A stretch of 64,000 nucleotides of DNA from Effusibacillus pohliae DSM 22757 (GTDB lineage: Bacteria; Bacillota; Bacilli; Tumebacillales; Effusibacillaceae), in assembly GCF_000376225.1 (NCBI RefSeq), contig NZ_AQXL01000125.1:19443-83442 (forward strand), read 5' to 3'. Below the pieces are notes generated by a model. The model was not told the DNA's origin and did not search any database. It was given only the letters and a program-made list of their open reading frames with translations. A program made the translations under genes and the position numbers. This document shows positions 49,941-57,685 of the stretch, piece by piece. How positions within the stretch are numbered: position 1 is the first letter of the stretch; the number at the start of each line of letters is the position of its first letter.

Positions 49941-50524
49941 CGAAAGCGCCGCAAGTGGAAGACATGGTCCGGCAGGCGCTTGCCGAATATGGACAGATCG
50001 ACGTTCTGTTTAACAACGCGGGTATCTCCGGCGTTGGCGCGTTGCACGAGACGAGCGAAGAACTGTGGGACCGGGTGGTTGACGTCAACCTGAAAGGCGT
50101 ATTTTTGCCGAGCAAATACGTGATCCCACATATGATGGAGCGCAAGCAAGGCTGCATCATCAATATGTCGTCCTGTATCGCGGAGATCGGTTTGATGCGG
50201 CGGGCGGTGTATGCGGCCACGAAAGGAGCGGTGCTGGCGCTGACGAAGTCGATGCAAGTCGATTACGCCCCGTACAACATACGGGTCAACGCGTTGCTTC
50301 CCGGCACGATTCTCACTCCGTTTGTAGAAAATTATCTGCGCACGTCCTACGACGACCCGGAACACGCGTTACATACGATCAGGCAGCGGCAGTTGAGCGG
50401 CGACCTGGGGCGGCCGGAAGATGTCGCGCAGGCAGCCTTGTTCCTCGCTTCGGATGAATCAAAATTCATGATGGGCTCGCCGCTTTATATCGACGGAGGC
50501 GTCACGTTCGGAAAAATGGCGTAA
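49907..50524 (+). pseudogene. SDR lacking its N-terminal cofactor motif (5'-truncated)
   Basis: SDR similarity starts abruptly at 'GEAAIFVRADVTKAPQVEDM' (about 49907) inside the end of the IclR remnant, in another frame. The rest is well preserved: 'IDVLFNNAGISGVGALHETS', 'INMSSCIAEIGLMRRAVYAA' with the YxxxK-type 'YAATKGAVLALTKSM', and the end 'LFLASDESKFMMGSPLYIDG'. The first 50 or so residues, with the TGxxxGIG nucleotide loop, are missing, so the product should be inactive. It is one side of the same deletion that trimmed the IclR gene. Confidence 0.8.
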
Positions 50525-50549
50525 ACCAATCTGGCGGGAGGTTTTTGCA

Positions 50550-51410
50550 TTGAAACTGTTGACATTTCGTACGGAAGACGGCTTGCAACTGGGGATCAAG
50601 ACGGACAAAGGGGTGTTGCAAGCGCCGCGAACGATCGACCAGGTGCTGCAGGGCGGACCGGAAGCGTTGGCCGAATTGACTACGTATGTACGGCAGGCGG
50701 TCGAACATGTAAGCGATTTCGTATTTCTGCGGGAGGAAGACCTGCAATTCGCGCCATGTGTGCCGAATCCGCAGAAAATCATCTGCGTCGGCTTAAACTA
50801 CCGCAAACATGCGGAAGAATCGAACATGCCGATTCCGGAATACCCGATTTTGTTCAATAAATTCAACAATGCACTGGCGGCTCACGGCGATGAGGTGCTC
50901 CTGCCCGCCCAGTCGCAGCAGGTCGATTATGAGGCGGAGTTGGCGATTGTCATCGGCAAAACGGCAAAACGGGTACCGAAAGAAGAGGCTCTCTCGTATG
51001 TGTTCGGGTATTGTGCAGCCAACGATTTGTCAGCCCGCGATTTGCAGTTCCGCACCAACCAATGGTTGTTGGGGAAATCTTGTGACGGGTTCAGCCCGCT
51101 CGGGCCGTATCTGGTGACGGCGGATGAAGTCGGAAATCCGAACGAATTGGCGATCCGGTCCTACGTGAACGGTGAACTGCGGCAAAATTCGAACACGGCA
51201 GATATGATTTTTCATTGCGACGAGTTGGTGAGCTACATCTCCCGGTTCATGACATTGGTACCGGGAGATGTGATCTTGACAGGCACGCCGGAAGGGGTGA
51301 TCATGGGGTACCCGAAGGAACAGCAGGTCTGGCTGAAAGAGGGGGATGAAGTGACGATTGAAATTGAAAAATTGGGCTGTCTCACGAACCGCATGAAGCA
51401 AGAGGGATAA
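50550..51410 (+). CDS. Fumarylacetoacetate hydrolase family protein, long form
   Basis: 286 residues; TTG start at 50550 behind GGCGGGAGGT. Motifs: 'KIICVGLNYRKHAEESNMPI', 'PILFNKFNNALAAHGDEVLL', 'VDYEAELAIVIGKTAKRVPK', 'YCAANDLSARDLQFRTNQWL' and 'VPGDVILTGTPEGVIMGYPK'. Members of this size include 2,4-diketo-3-deoxy sugar acid hydrolases and ureidoglycolate lyase-like enzymes. The SDR and FAH pairing is typical of non-phosphorylative deoxy-sugar acid catabolism; the substrate here is not known. Confidence 0.9.
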   Translation: MKLLTFRTEDGLQLGIKTDKGVLQAPRTIDQVLQGGPEALAELTTYVRQAVEHVSDFVFLREEDLQFAPCVPNPQKIICVGLNYRKHAEESNMPIPEYPILFNKFNNALAAHGDEVLLPAQSQQVDYEAELAIVIGKTAKRVPKEEALSYVFGYCAANDLSARDLQFRTNQWLLGKSCDGFSPLGPYLVTADEVGNPNELAIRSYVNGELRQNSNTADMIFHCDELVSYISRFMTLVPGDVILTGTPEGVIMGYPKEQQVWLKEGDEVTIEIEKLGCLTNRMKQEG

Positions 51411-51436
51411 AAGGGGGCAGCCGGCGAGGAGGTTGG

Positions 51437-52426
51437 TTGATGAAACGGGATAAGGTAGTCGTCACCAGGAGGATTCCCGGGCAGGCCCTGGAGTTGATCG
51501 AAGCGAAGGCTGAGGTCTACCTCTGGGATTCGGAGGAAGTGCCGATTCCCAGGCATGTGCTGTTGGAACAGGTGGCAGACGCTTCCGGCATCTACACGAA
51601 CGTTTCGGACAAAATCGACAAAGAGGTGTTCGACAACGCTCCTCTGTTAAAAGTGGTCAGCACCATGGCGGTCGGCTTTGATAATATAGACGTAAGCGAA
51701 GCGACGAAACGGGGAATTCCGGTCGGATACACGCCGGGCGTGTTGACCGAGACGACGGCCGATTTGACGTTTGCGCTGCTGATGGCGACCGCCCGCCGAA
51801 TCGTCGAAGGGGCCGACTATATTCGGCAGGGAAAATGGAAGAGCTGGGGACCGATGGTGTTGACCGGGCAGGATGTGTACGGAGCGACGATCGGCATCAT
51901 CGGCCTGGGGCGGATCGGGGAGGCGGTTGCCAGGCGGGCGACCGGGTTCGGCATGAAAATCCTGTACCATAACCGCCATCGCCGGCCTGAAGTGGAGGAG
52001 CGGCTGAATGCACGGTACTGCTCGCTTGAGGAACTGCTGCAGGCGTCCGATTTTGTCGTGCTGCTGGCCCCTTCCAGCCCGGAAACCTACCGGATGATCG
52101 GGGAACGGGAGTTTTCGCTGATGAAGCCGAATGCGATTTTTATCAATACATCGCGCGGCCGCAACGTGGACGAGTCCGCTCTGTACCGGGCGCTCTGCGA
52201 CAACAAAATTTGGGCGGCCGGACTGGATGTGTTCGAGGAAGAGCCGATCGCAGCCGACCATCCGCTGCTGTCTCTGCCAAACGTGGTCGCCCTGCCCCAT
52301 ATCGGCAGCGCGAGTATCGCCACCCGGACAAAAATGGCTGTGCTGGCGGCGGAAAATCTGCTCGCCGGATTGCAAGGGCAAAAGCTGAAGCATACGGCAA
52401 ACCCGGAAGTCTACGATTCGGTATAA
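51437..52426 (+). CDS. D-2-hydroxyacid dehydrogenase (glyoxylate/hydroxypyruvate reductase type)
   Basis: 329 residues; RBS GAGGAGGTT. NAD(P)-binding motif 'GATIGIIGLGRIGEAVARRA'; catalytic Arg in 'FINTSRGRNVDESALYRAL', Glu in 'GLDVFEEEPIAADHPL' and His in 'VVALPHIGSASIATR'. Interconverts a 2-oxo acid and a D-2-hydroxy acid such as glyoxylate/glycolate or hydroxypyruvate/D-glycerate. Fits between the FAH-type hydrolase and LarA: the island handles 2-hydroxy acids of both configurations. Confidence 0.92.
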   Translation: MMKRDKVVVTRRIPGQALELIEAKAEVYLWDSEEVPIPRHVLLEQVADASGIYTNVSDKIDKEVFDNAPLLKVVSTMAVGFDNIDVSEATKRGIPVGYTPGVLTETTADLTFALLMATARRIVEGADYIRQGKWKSWGPMVLTGQDVYGATIGIIGLGRIGEAVARRATGFGMKILYHNRHRRPEVEERLNARYCSLEELLQASDFVVLLAPSSPETYRMIGEREFSLMKPNAIFINTSRGRNVDESALYRALCDNKIWAAGLDVFEEEPIAADHPLLSLPNVVALPHIGSASIATRTKMAVLAAENLLAGLQGQKLKHTANPEVYDSV

Positions 52427-52470
52427 ACCTCTCTTACACCGGGCGCATTTTGGATTTGCCGGACAAGCAA

Positions 52471-52529
52471 AGACTTTCCGGTATGCGGGACAACTCCGCC
52501 TGACCAAGAGAGACTTTCCTGCATGCGGG
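52471..52529 (+). repeat. Imperfect 19-bp direct repeat upstream of larA
   Basis: AGACTTTCCGGTATGCGGG (52471-52489) and AGACTTTCCTGCATGCGGG (52511-52529) differ at two positions, 40 bp apart, in the short spacer before larA. Meaning unknown; could be a duplicated regulatory site. Confidence 0.55.
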
Positions 52530-52549
52530 TGAGCAAGGAGGGAGAACGG

Positions 52550-53812
52550 TTGAAGGTTACTCTTTCATATGGAAAACAGGGGCTGACGGTCGACGTGCCG
52601 GACACGGCGGTGGTAGTGGAACCCCGTCATCTGGCGGGTCTGCCGGACGAGAAAGCGGCGGTGGTGAACGCGCTTCGCCACCCGATCGGTTGTCCGCCGC
52701 TCTGCGAAATGGTCAAGCCGACCGATCGTGTGGCGATCGTGATCAGCGATATTACCCGGCCCACCCCCAACCACAAGCTTGTTCCCTGGCTGTTGGAAGA
52801 ATTGTCGCATGTACCGCTGGAGCAATTCGTGATCATCAACGGAACGGGCACTCACCGCGACCAGACGCGGGACGAATTCATCCAGATGCTCGGCGAATGG
52901 GTCGTCGACAATGTCCGCATCATCAACAACAACTGCCATGACAAGTCGACACAGGCGAAAGTGGGCAGCAGCCGGTTCGGCTGTGACGTGTATCTCAACA
53001 AAGAGTATGTGGAGGCGGATTTCCGGATTGTCACCGGTTTTATCGAGCCGCACTTTTTCGCCGGTTTTTCCGGCGGGCCAAAAGGCATTATGCCGGGCAT
53101 TGCGGGCATCGAGACGATCCTTGCGTTCCACAACGCGCGGATGATCGGGGATCCGGCGGCCACCTGGGGCAACATGGAAGGCAACCCGGTGCAGGAGATG
53201 TCGCGGGAAGTCAATCGGATGTGCAAGCCCGATTTTATGCTGAACGTAACGCTGAACGGGAACAAGCAAATCACTGGCGTGTTCGCCGGCGAGTTGTTCG
53301 CCGCTCATGCCGCCGGCTGCGAGTTTGTGAAAGAACATGTGATGATCCGCTGCGACCACCGCTTCGACGTGGTGATCACCTCCAACTCCGGGTATCCGCT
53401 TGACCAGAATCTGTACCAGGCGGTGAAAGGCATGAGCGCCGCCCACCAGATTGTCAGGCGAGGCGGCACGATCATTTGTGCTGCGGAGTGTTCGGACGGG
53501 CTGCCGAACCACGGGAATTACGCGAAAATCCTGCAAATGAGAAAAACGCCGCAGGAGATTCTGGAGATGATCAACGATCCGTCCTTCCAGATGTTTGACC
53601 AGTGGCAGGTGCAGAAGCAAGCGGTGATTCAAACATGGGCGGATGTGTACGTCTATTCCGAGTTGTCTGATGCGGACATCGAGCGGGCGATGCTGAAACC
53701 GACCCGTGATATCGGGCAGACCTTGCGCGAACTGCAGGCAAAATACGGGGACGCGATGTCGGTGGCGGTGCTGCCGTTAGGACCGCTGACGATTCCGTAT
53801 GTTGCGGAATAA
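52550..53812 (+). CDS. larA: Nickel-dependent lactate racemase or close LarA homologue
   Basis: 420 residues from TTG 52550 (AAGGAGGG seven nt upstream); an ATG 9 codons earlier lies ahead of that RBS. The catalytic positions of Lactobacillus plantarum LarA are conserved with exact spacing: His102 (H108 there) in 'NGTGTHRDQT', His168 (H174) in 'FIEPHFFAGFSGGPKGIMPG', Lys178 (K184, covalent link to the pincer) and His194 (H200, Ni ligand) in 'TILAFHNARM'. It uses the Ni-pincer nucleotide made by LarB, LarE and LarC, all encoded downstream. Probable substrate lactate or another 2-hydroxy acid. Confidence 0.92.
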   Translation: MKVTLSYGKQGLTVDVPDTAVVVEPRHLAGLPDEKAAVVNALRHPIGCPPLCEMVKPTDRVAIVISDITRPTPNHKLVPWLLEELSHVPLEQFVIINGTGTHRDQTRDEFIQMLGEWVVDNVRIINNNCHDKSTQAKVGSSRFGCDVYLNKEYVEADFRIVTGFIEPHFFAGFSGGPKGIMPGIAGIETILAFHNARMIGDPAATWGNMEGNPVQEMSREVNRMCKPDFMLNVTLNGNKQITGVFAGELFAAHAAGCEFVKEHVMIRCDHRFDVVITSNSGYPLDQNLYQAVKGMSAAHQIVRRGGTIICAAECSDGLPNHGNYAKILQMRKTPQEILEMINDPSFQMFDQWQVQKQAVIQTWADVYVYSELSDADIERAMLKPTRDIGQTLRELQAKYGDAMSVAVLPLGPLTIPYVAE

Positions 53813-53910
53813 ACCGGGGTGACAAAAGCGGGAGAAGCACGACCGGATGCGGCCGGCGATGTCGGAAGTCTGCGGCTCAACGAGCGGTGTCGCACAAGGG
53901 GAGGAGCGTT

Positions 53911-54621
53911 ATGGGAACCAGTTTGTTGTCGGTTTTGGCGGTTGCTTTTGTGCTGGGAATCAAGCATGCGACGGAGCCGGATCATGTGATCGCCGTATCG
54001 ACCGTAGCCAGCCGCACGAAACGGCTGGGAAGCGCATGTTTGGCCGGGGTGTTCTGGGGGATCGGACATACGGCCACCCTTTTTTCGATCGGCATGATCC
54101 TGCTTCTGCTGAAACAGGAAATCCCGGAAAAATGGGCGATGTCGCTGGAATTCCTGGTGGGAGCGATGATCGTTTACCTGGGCGTCGGCAGCGTATTTTC
54201 CTATAAAAAAAGGAAAATCCATGTTCACCCGCACGCTCACGGCGAGGTTGTGCACAATCACTTCCATTCGCATGAACGGACGGAAACGCATAACCATCCG
54301 CACCAGGACGTATCGTACGCAAAATCGCTGATCATCGGCCTGGTGCACGGTCTTGCGGGCAGCGCGGGGATGGTGCTGTTGACGATGTCTACGGTGACAA
54401 GCGTCTGGCAGGCGGCCGTTTATATTTTGATATTCGGTGCGGGAACGGTGCTCGGCATGTTCCTTTGCACCATGATGATCGGCATTCCGTTTGTGCTGAG
54501 CGCGAAAAAAAGCGGGCTGCATCAGTCGCTGACCCGGCTGGTCGGAGGCATCAGCACGGCGTTCGGTTGTTATTACATGTATCAAGTGGGAGTGACGGAA
54601 GGTCTGTTTCGGCTGTGGTAG
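53911..54621 (+). CDS. Nickel/cobalt permease (NiCoT/UreH-like)
   Basis: 236 residues from ATG 53911 (RBS GGGGAGGAG). Six to seven helices. The first helix carries HX4DH, 'GIKHATEPDHVIAVSTVASR', the signature of Ni/Co permeases, followed by 'GVFWGIGHTATLFSIG'. A cytoplasmic His-rich loop lies at about residues 108-140 ('HVHPHAHGEVVHNHFHSHER'). Imports Ni2+. Its position between larA and larE indicates it supplies nickel for the pincer cofactor. Confidence 0.9.
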   Translation: MGTSLLSVLAVAFVLGIKHATEPDHVIAVSTVASRTKRLGSACLAGVFWGIGHTATLFSIGMILLLLKQEIPEKWAMSLEFLVGAMIVYLGVGSVFSYKKRKIHVHPHAHGEVVHNHFHSHERTETHNHPHQDVSYAKSLIIGLVHGLAGSAGMVLLTMSTVTSVWQAAVYILIFGAGTVLGMFLCTMMIGIPFVLSAKKSGLHQSLTRLVGGISTAFGCYYMYQVGVTEGLFRLW

Positions 54622-54657
54622 AGGTGCCCGGCATCACGTCTACGGGGAGAGGATAGT

Positions 54658-55467
54658 ATGGATCTGCTGCAGAAAAACCGGAGGCTGGGAGAAATCTTGC
54701 GGGAAATGGACGAAGTGATCGTCGCCTTCTCCGCCGGAATTGACTCCACCTTTGTCCTGGCGAGAGCGCTGGAAGAGTTGGGAGACAAAGTATTGGCGGT
54801 GACCGCGGCGTCTGAAACGTTTCCCCAGCGGGAGTTGAATGAAGCGGTCGAATTGGCGCAAAAATTGGGCGCCCGGCATGAAGTGATCCGGATCGTGGAG
54901 ATGGAAAACCCCGATTTTGTGGCGAACCGTCCGGACCGTTGCTATCACTGCAAGGCCGGCCTGTATTCCCGGTTAACTGGCATGGCGAGGGAATGGGGGA
55001 TCCGCTGGGTGTTGGACGGCGCCAATATGGATGACTTGGGCGATTACCGGCCGGGCCGGCAGGCCGCGAAGGAATACGGGATTCGGAGTGTGCTGCAGGA
55101 GGCCAATTTGTACAAAGATGAACTGCGGCAATTGGCACGCGAAATGGGATTGCCCAACTGGGACAAACCGTCGTTTGCCTGCCTGTCTTCCCGCATTCCG
55201 TATGGCAGCTTGATCACCTTGGAAAAAGTGGAGCAACTGGACCGCGGGGAAGAGGCGTTGCGTCAGTTGGGATTCCGCCAGATTCGCATCCGGCACCATG
55301 ATCAGATCGCGCGGATTGAAGTGCCGCGGGAGGAATTCGTCCGCGTGCTGGAGATGGCCGACCGGATCACGGAAGTGCTGAAAGAGCAGGGATTTACTTA
55401 TGTGACGCTCGATTTGCAAGGATATCGGAGCGGATCGATGAACGAAACGTTGCGGAAAGCGCTGTGA
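54658..55467 (+). CDS. larE: LarE, ATP-dependent sacrificial sulfur transferase
   Basis: 269 residues. N-type PP-loop 'VIVAFSAGIDSTFVLARALE' (SxGxDS variant), 'TAASETFPQRELNEAVELAQ', 'NRPDRCYHCKAGLYSRL', and 'KPSFACLSSRIPYG' with Cys175 at the position of the sacrificial Cys176 of L. plantarum LarE. It adenylates the cofactor precursor and donates sulfur from its own Cys to give the bis-thiocarboxylate. 36 nt after the nickel permease. Confidence 0.92.
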   Translation: MDLLQKNRRLGEILREMDEVIVAFSAGIDSTFVLARALEELGDKVLAVTAASETFPQRELNEAVELAQKLGARHEVIRIVEMENPDFVANRPDRCYHCKAGLYSRLTGMAREWGIRWVLDGANMDDLGDYRPGRQAAKEYGIRSVLQEANLYKDELRQLAREMGLPNWDKPSFACLSSRIPYGSLITLEKVEQLDRGEEALRQLGFRQIRIRHHDQIARIEVPREEFVRVLEMADRITEVLKEQGFTYVTLDLQGYRSGSMNETLRKAL

Positions 55468-55605
55468 TCCGCCTGCCTGGCGATCGGGGAAACCGCAATC
55501 GGTTTGATCGGTCACGAACATTGCGGAAAGTGTGTGGCGTGACATTACGGATTGGCTGAGGGACGGTGCCAATTGATCGTTTTGATACATTGCGGAAAGT
55601 GTGTG
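55447..55605 (+). repeat. Short direct repeats between larE and larB
   Basis: ACATTGCGGAAAGTGTGTG occurs at 55518-55536 and again at 55587-55605 (identical, 69 bp apart). A third, imperfect copy (ACGTTGCGGAAAGCGCTGTG) forms the end of larE at 55447-55466. The spacer therefore looks like partial copies of the larE 3' end. The last copy lies just before the larB start. Confidence 0.7.
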
Positions 55606-55616
55606 ACGGAAAAGGT

Positions 55617-56297
55617 ATGAAAGAGTTTGAGGATTTGGGATTCAGCAAAGTGGATATTGGAAGGGAAGCGAGAATCGGTTATCCGGAAGTGATTTTTGGA
55701 CAGGGCAAGACGGTGCCGCAGGTACGGGCGATTTTTCAACGGCTGATGCAGGCGCACGGAAGGGCGATGGTCACCCGGGCGACGCAGGAGATGGCGGACG
55801 CGGTGCAGGCCGATTTTTCCGCTGCGGTGTACGATCCGGTGTCGCGCTTGCTGACATGCGGGCAGTCGGCGCGAAAATTCCCGGGGAAGGTGCTGGTGCT
55901 GTGCGCCGGGACGGCCGATCTGCCGGTTGCGGAGGAGGCGGCGGGCACGGCCGCGTGGATGGGCTGCCAGGTGGAACGGATCTACGATGTCGGAGTGGCT
56001 GGCATCGACCGTCTGCTCGCGTATCGGGAAAAGCTGCGGGAAGCTCGGGTGGTGATCGTGGTAGCCGGCATGGAGGGCGCGCTCGCCAGCGTCGTCGGCG
56101 GCATGGTGCGGCGGCCGGTCATTGCGGTGCCGACTTCCGTCGGGTATGGGGCCCATTTTCAGGGATTGGCGCCGCTGCTTTCGATGCTCTCGTCTTGCGC
56201 GGCCGGTGTGACGGTGGTCAATATCGATAACGGATTTGGTGCGGGCTATTCGGCCGCGATGATTCAACAACTGGTGATGGAGGCGCGTGACGAATGA
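55617..56297 (+). CDS. larB: LarB, nicotinate adenine dinucleotide carboxylase
   Basis: 226 residues from ATG 55617 (weak RBS AAAAGG); the frame is open upstream through a direct repeat. Family pattern: 'FSKVDIGREARIGYPEVIFG' near the start and an AIR-carboxylase-like (PurE) domain: 'GKVLVLCAGTADLPVAEEAA', 'VVIVVAGMEGALASVVGGMV', 'RRPVIAVPTSVGYGAHFQGL' and 'TVVNIDNGFGAGYSAAMI'. It carboxylates and hydrolyses nicotinate adenine dinucleotide, the first step of pincer synthesis. Overlaps larC by 4 nt (ATGA). Confidence 0.93.
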   Translation: MKEFEDLGFSKVDIGREARIGYPEVIFGQGKTVPQVRAIFQRLMQAHGRAMVTRATQEMADAVQADFSAAVYDPVSRLLTCGQSARKFPGKVLVLCAGTADLPVAEEAAGTAAWMGCQVERIYDVGVAGIDRLLAYREKLREARVVIVVAGMEGALASVVGGMVRRPVIAVPTSVGYGAHFQGLAPLLSMLSSCAAGVTVVNIDNGFGAGYSAAMIQQLVMEARDE

Positions 56298-57685
56298 AGA
56301 CGTTGTATCTCGATTGCATCTCCGGCATTTCCGGCGATATGACATTGGCCGCCCTGATCGATCTCGGGGCGGATCTTTGCTTTATAAAAGAGCATCTCCG
56401 GCGGCTGCCGATCGACCCGTTTGAGATGCGGGTGGAGACGGTGGTGAAGCGGGGCATCGCCGCAAAAAAGCTTCGCTTGGAGATAGGTTCGCACCATCAT
56501 CATGAGCACCATCATCATGAGCACCATCATCATGAGCACCATCATCATGAGCACCATCATCATGAGCACCGGCCTGCCTCCCAGATTTTGGAGATGATTG
56601 AGCGAAGCGAGCTGCCGCCGCGGGTGAAACAGCGCAGTCATGCGATCTTTCACGCGATCGCGATGGCGGAAGGGAAAATTCACGGCATCGACCCGCGGGA
56701 CGTGCATTTTCACGAGGTGGGCGCTATGGATTCGATCCTCGATATGATCGGGGTGTGTCTGGCGCTGGAAAGCCTCGGTATCGACGAGATTTATGCTTCG
56801 CCGGTGCCGACCGGCCACGGCAAAGTGCGAATGGAGCACGGCCTGTACCCGATTCCGGCGCCGGCGACTGCGGAACTGCTGACCGGCATTCCGCTGGCCG
56901 ATCTGGCTGTCGAAGGGGAACTGACCACTCCGACGGGAGCGGGGATTTTAAAAGCGCTGGTCAAACATTTCGGTCCGCTCCGCTCGCTGACGATTGAACG
57001 GATCGGCTACGGGGCCGGCGAGAAAGAGTTTGACCATCCGAACGTGCTGCGGGCGATTTTGCTGAAAAAGCAGATCGAGTCGGTACGAGGGGGAGATGGG
57101 CACCCGCTGGTTCGGGAATGCCAGCAAGCCGACGAGCACAGGTCGGTTGAGGCAAGTGGACAGCTGCCGGACGACCGCTCACTCGTGACTGTATCGATCG
57201 GGGACGGCAGGGAGCCGATTTTTGTACTGGAGGCGCAACTGGATGATCTTACGGGGGAAGCGCTTGGCTATGCGATGGATCGGTTGTTTGAAGCGGGGGC
57301 GCTCGACGTGTTTTATACGCCTGTGTATATGAAGAAAAATCGGCCTGGCACACTGGTTACCGTACTGGCTTCCACTGAAGCGGCCGACCGCTGCGAACTG
57401 ACGCTGCTGACGGAAACCAGCACGCTGGGGGTTCGCAGAACGTTGTGGACGCGCCGCGTTTTGGACAGGCGGTTTCATGTGGCGGAAACGGCTTACGGTC
57501 CGATCCGGGTGAAGCAGGCTTTTCTGCAGGACAAAATGGTGCACCAGGCGCCCGAGTATGAAGACGTGGCGAAAGCGGCCCGGCAATACGGAGTCCCGTT
57601 TCACGAAGTGTATCAGGCGGCGCTTGCAGGTGGAGGGAAAGACAAAGCAAGGAAAGAGGTTTCACCATGCAGCGAAAACGTCTGA
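56294..57685 (+). CDS. larC: LarC, nickel-insertion cyclometallase (single ORF)
   Basis: 463 residues encoding LarC1 and LarC2 as one continuous protein; in L. plantarum they are joined by frameshifting. N-terminus 'LYLDCISGISGDMTLAALID', then a His-rich insert at residues 67-91 made of five HHHHE units, 'MDSILDMIGVCLALESLGID' and 'LTTPTGAGILKALVKHFGPL'. The LarC2 part includes 'VLEAQLDDLTGEALGYAMDR' and 'DVFYTPVYMKKNRPGTLVTV'. It inserts nickel into the pincer ligand using CTP. Overlaps larB by 4 nt and the P1 peptidase gene by 19 nt. Confidence 0.93.
   Translation: MKTLYLDCISGISGDMTLAALIDLGADLCFIKEHLRRLPIDPFEMRVETVVKRGIAAKKLRLEIGSHHHHEHHHHEHHHHEHHHHEHHHHEHRPASQILEMIERSELPPRVKQRSHAIFHAIAMAEGKIHGIDPRDVHFHEVGAMDSILDMIGVCLALESLGIDEIYASPVPTGHGKVRMEHGLYPIPAPATAELLTGIPLADLAVEGELTTPTGAGILKALVKHFGPLRSLTIERIGYGAGEKEFDHPNVLRAILLKKQIESVRGGDGHPLVRECQQADEHRSVEASGQLPDDRSLVTVSIGDGREPIFVLEAQLDDLTGEALGYAMDRLFEAGALDVFYTPVYMKKNRPGTLVTVLASTEAADRCELTLLTETSTLGVRRTLWTRRVLDRRFHVAETAYGPIRVKQAFLQDKMVHQAPEYEDVAKAARQYGVPFHEVYQAALAGGGKDKARKEVSPCSENV
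56492..56566 (+). repeat. Perfect 15-bp minisatellite in larC
   Basis: CACCATCATCATGAG repeated five times without a mismatch, encoding HHHHE x5. Each unit keeps the frame, so changes in copy number would lengthen or shorten a His-rich metal-binding loop without breaking the gene. Confidence 0.95.

Noticed and set aside
56492..56566. A short-spaced perfect repeat that could be taken for a CRISPR-like array.
   Set aside because: The units are contiguous without spacers and lie in frame inside larC, encoding HHHHE.
56294..57685. Programmed frameshift in larC as in L. plantarum.
   Set aside because: The reading frame is continuous from LarC1 to LarC2; no frameshift is needed.
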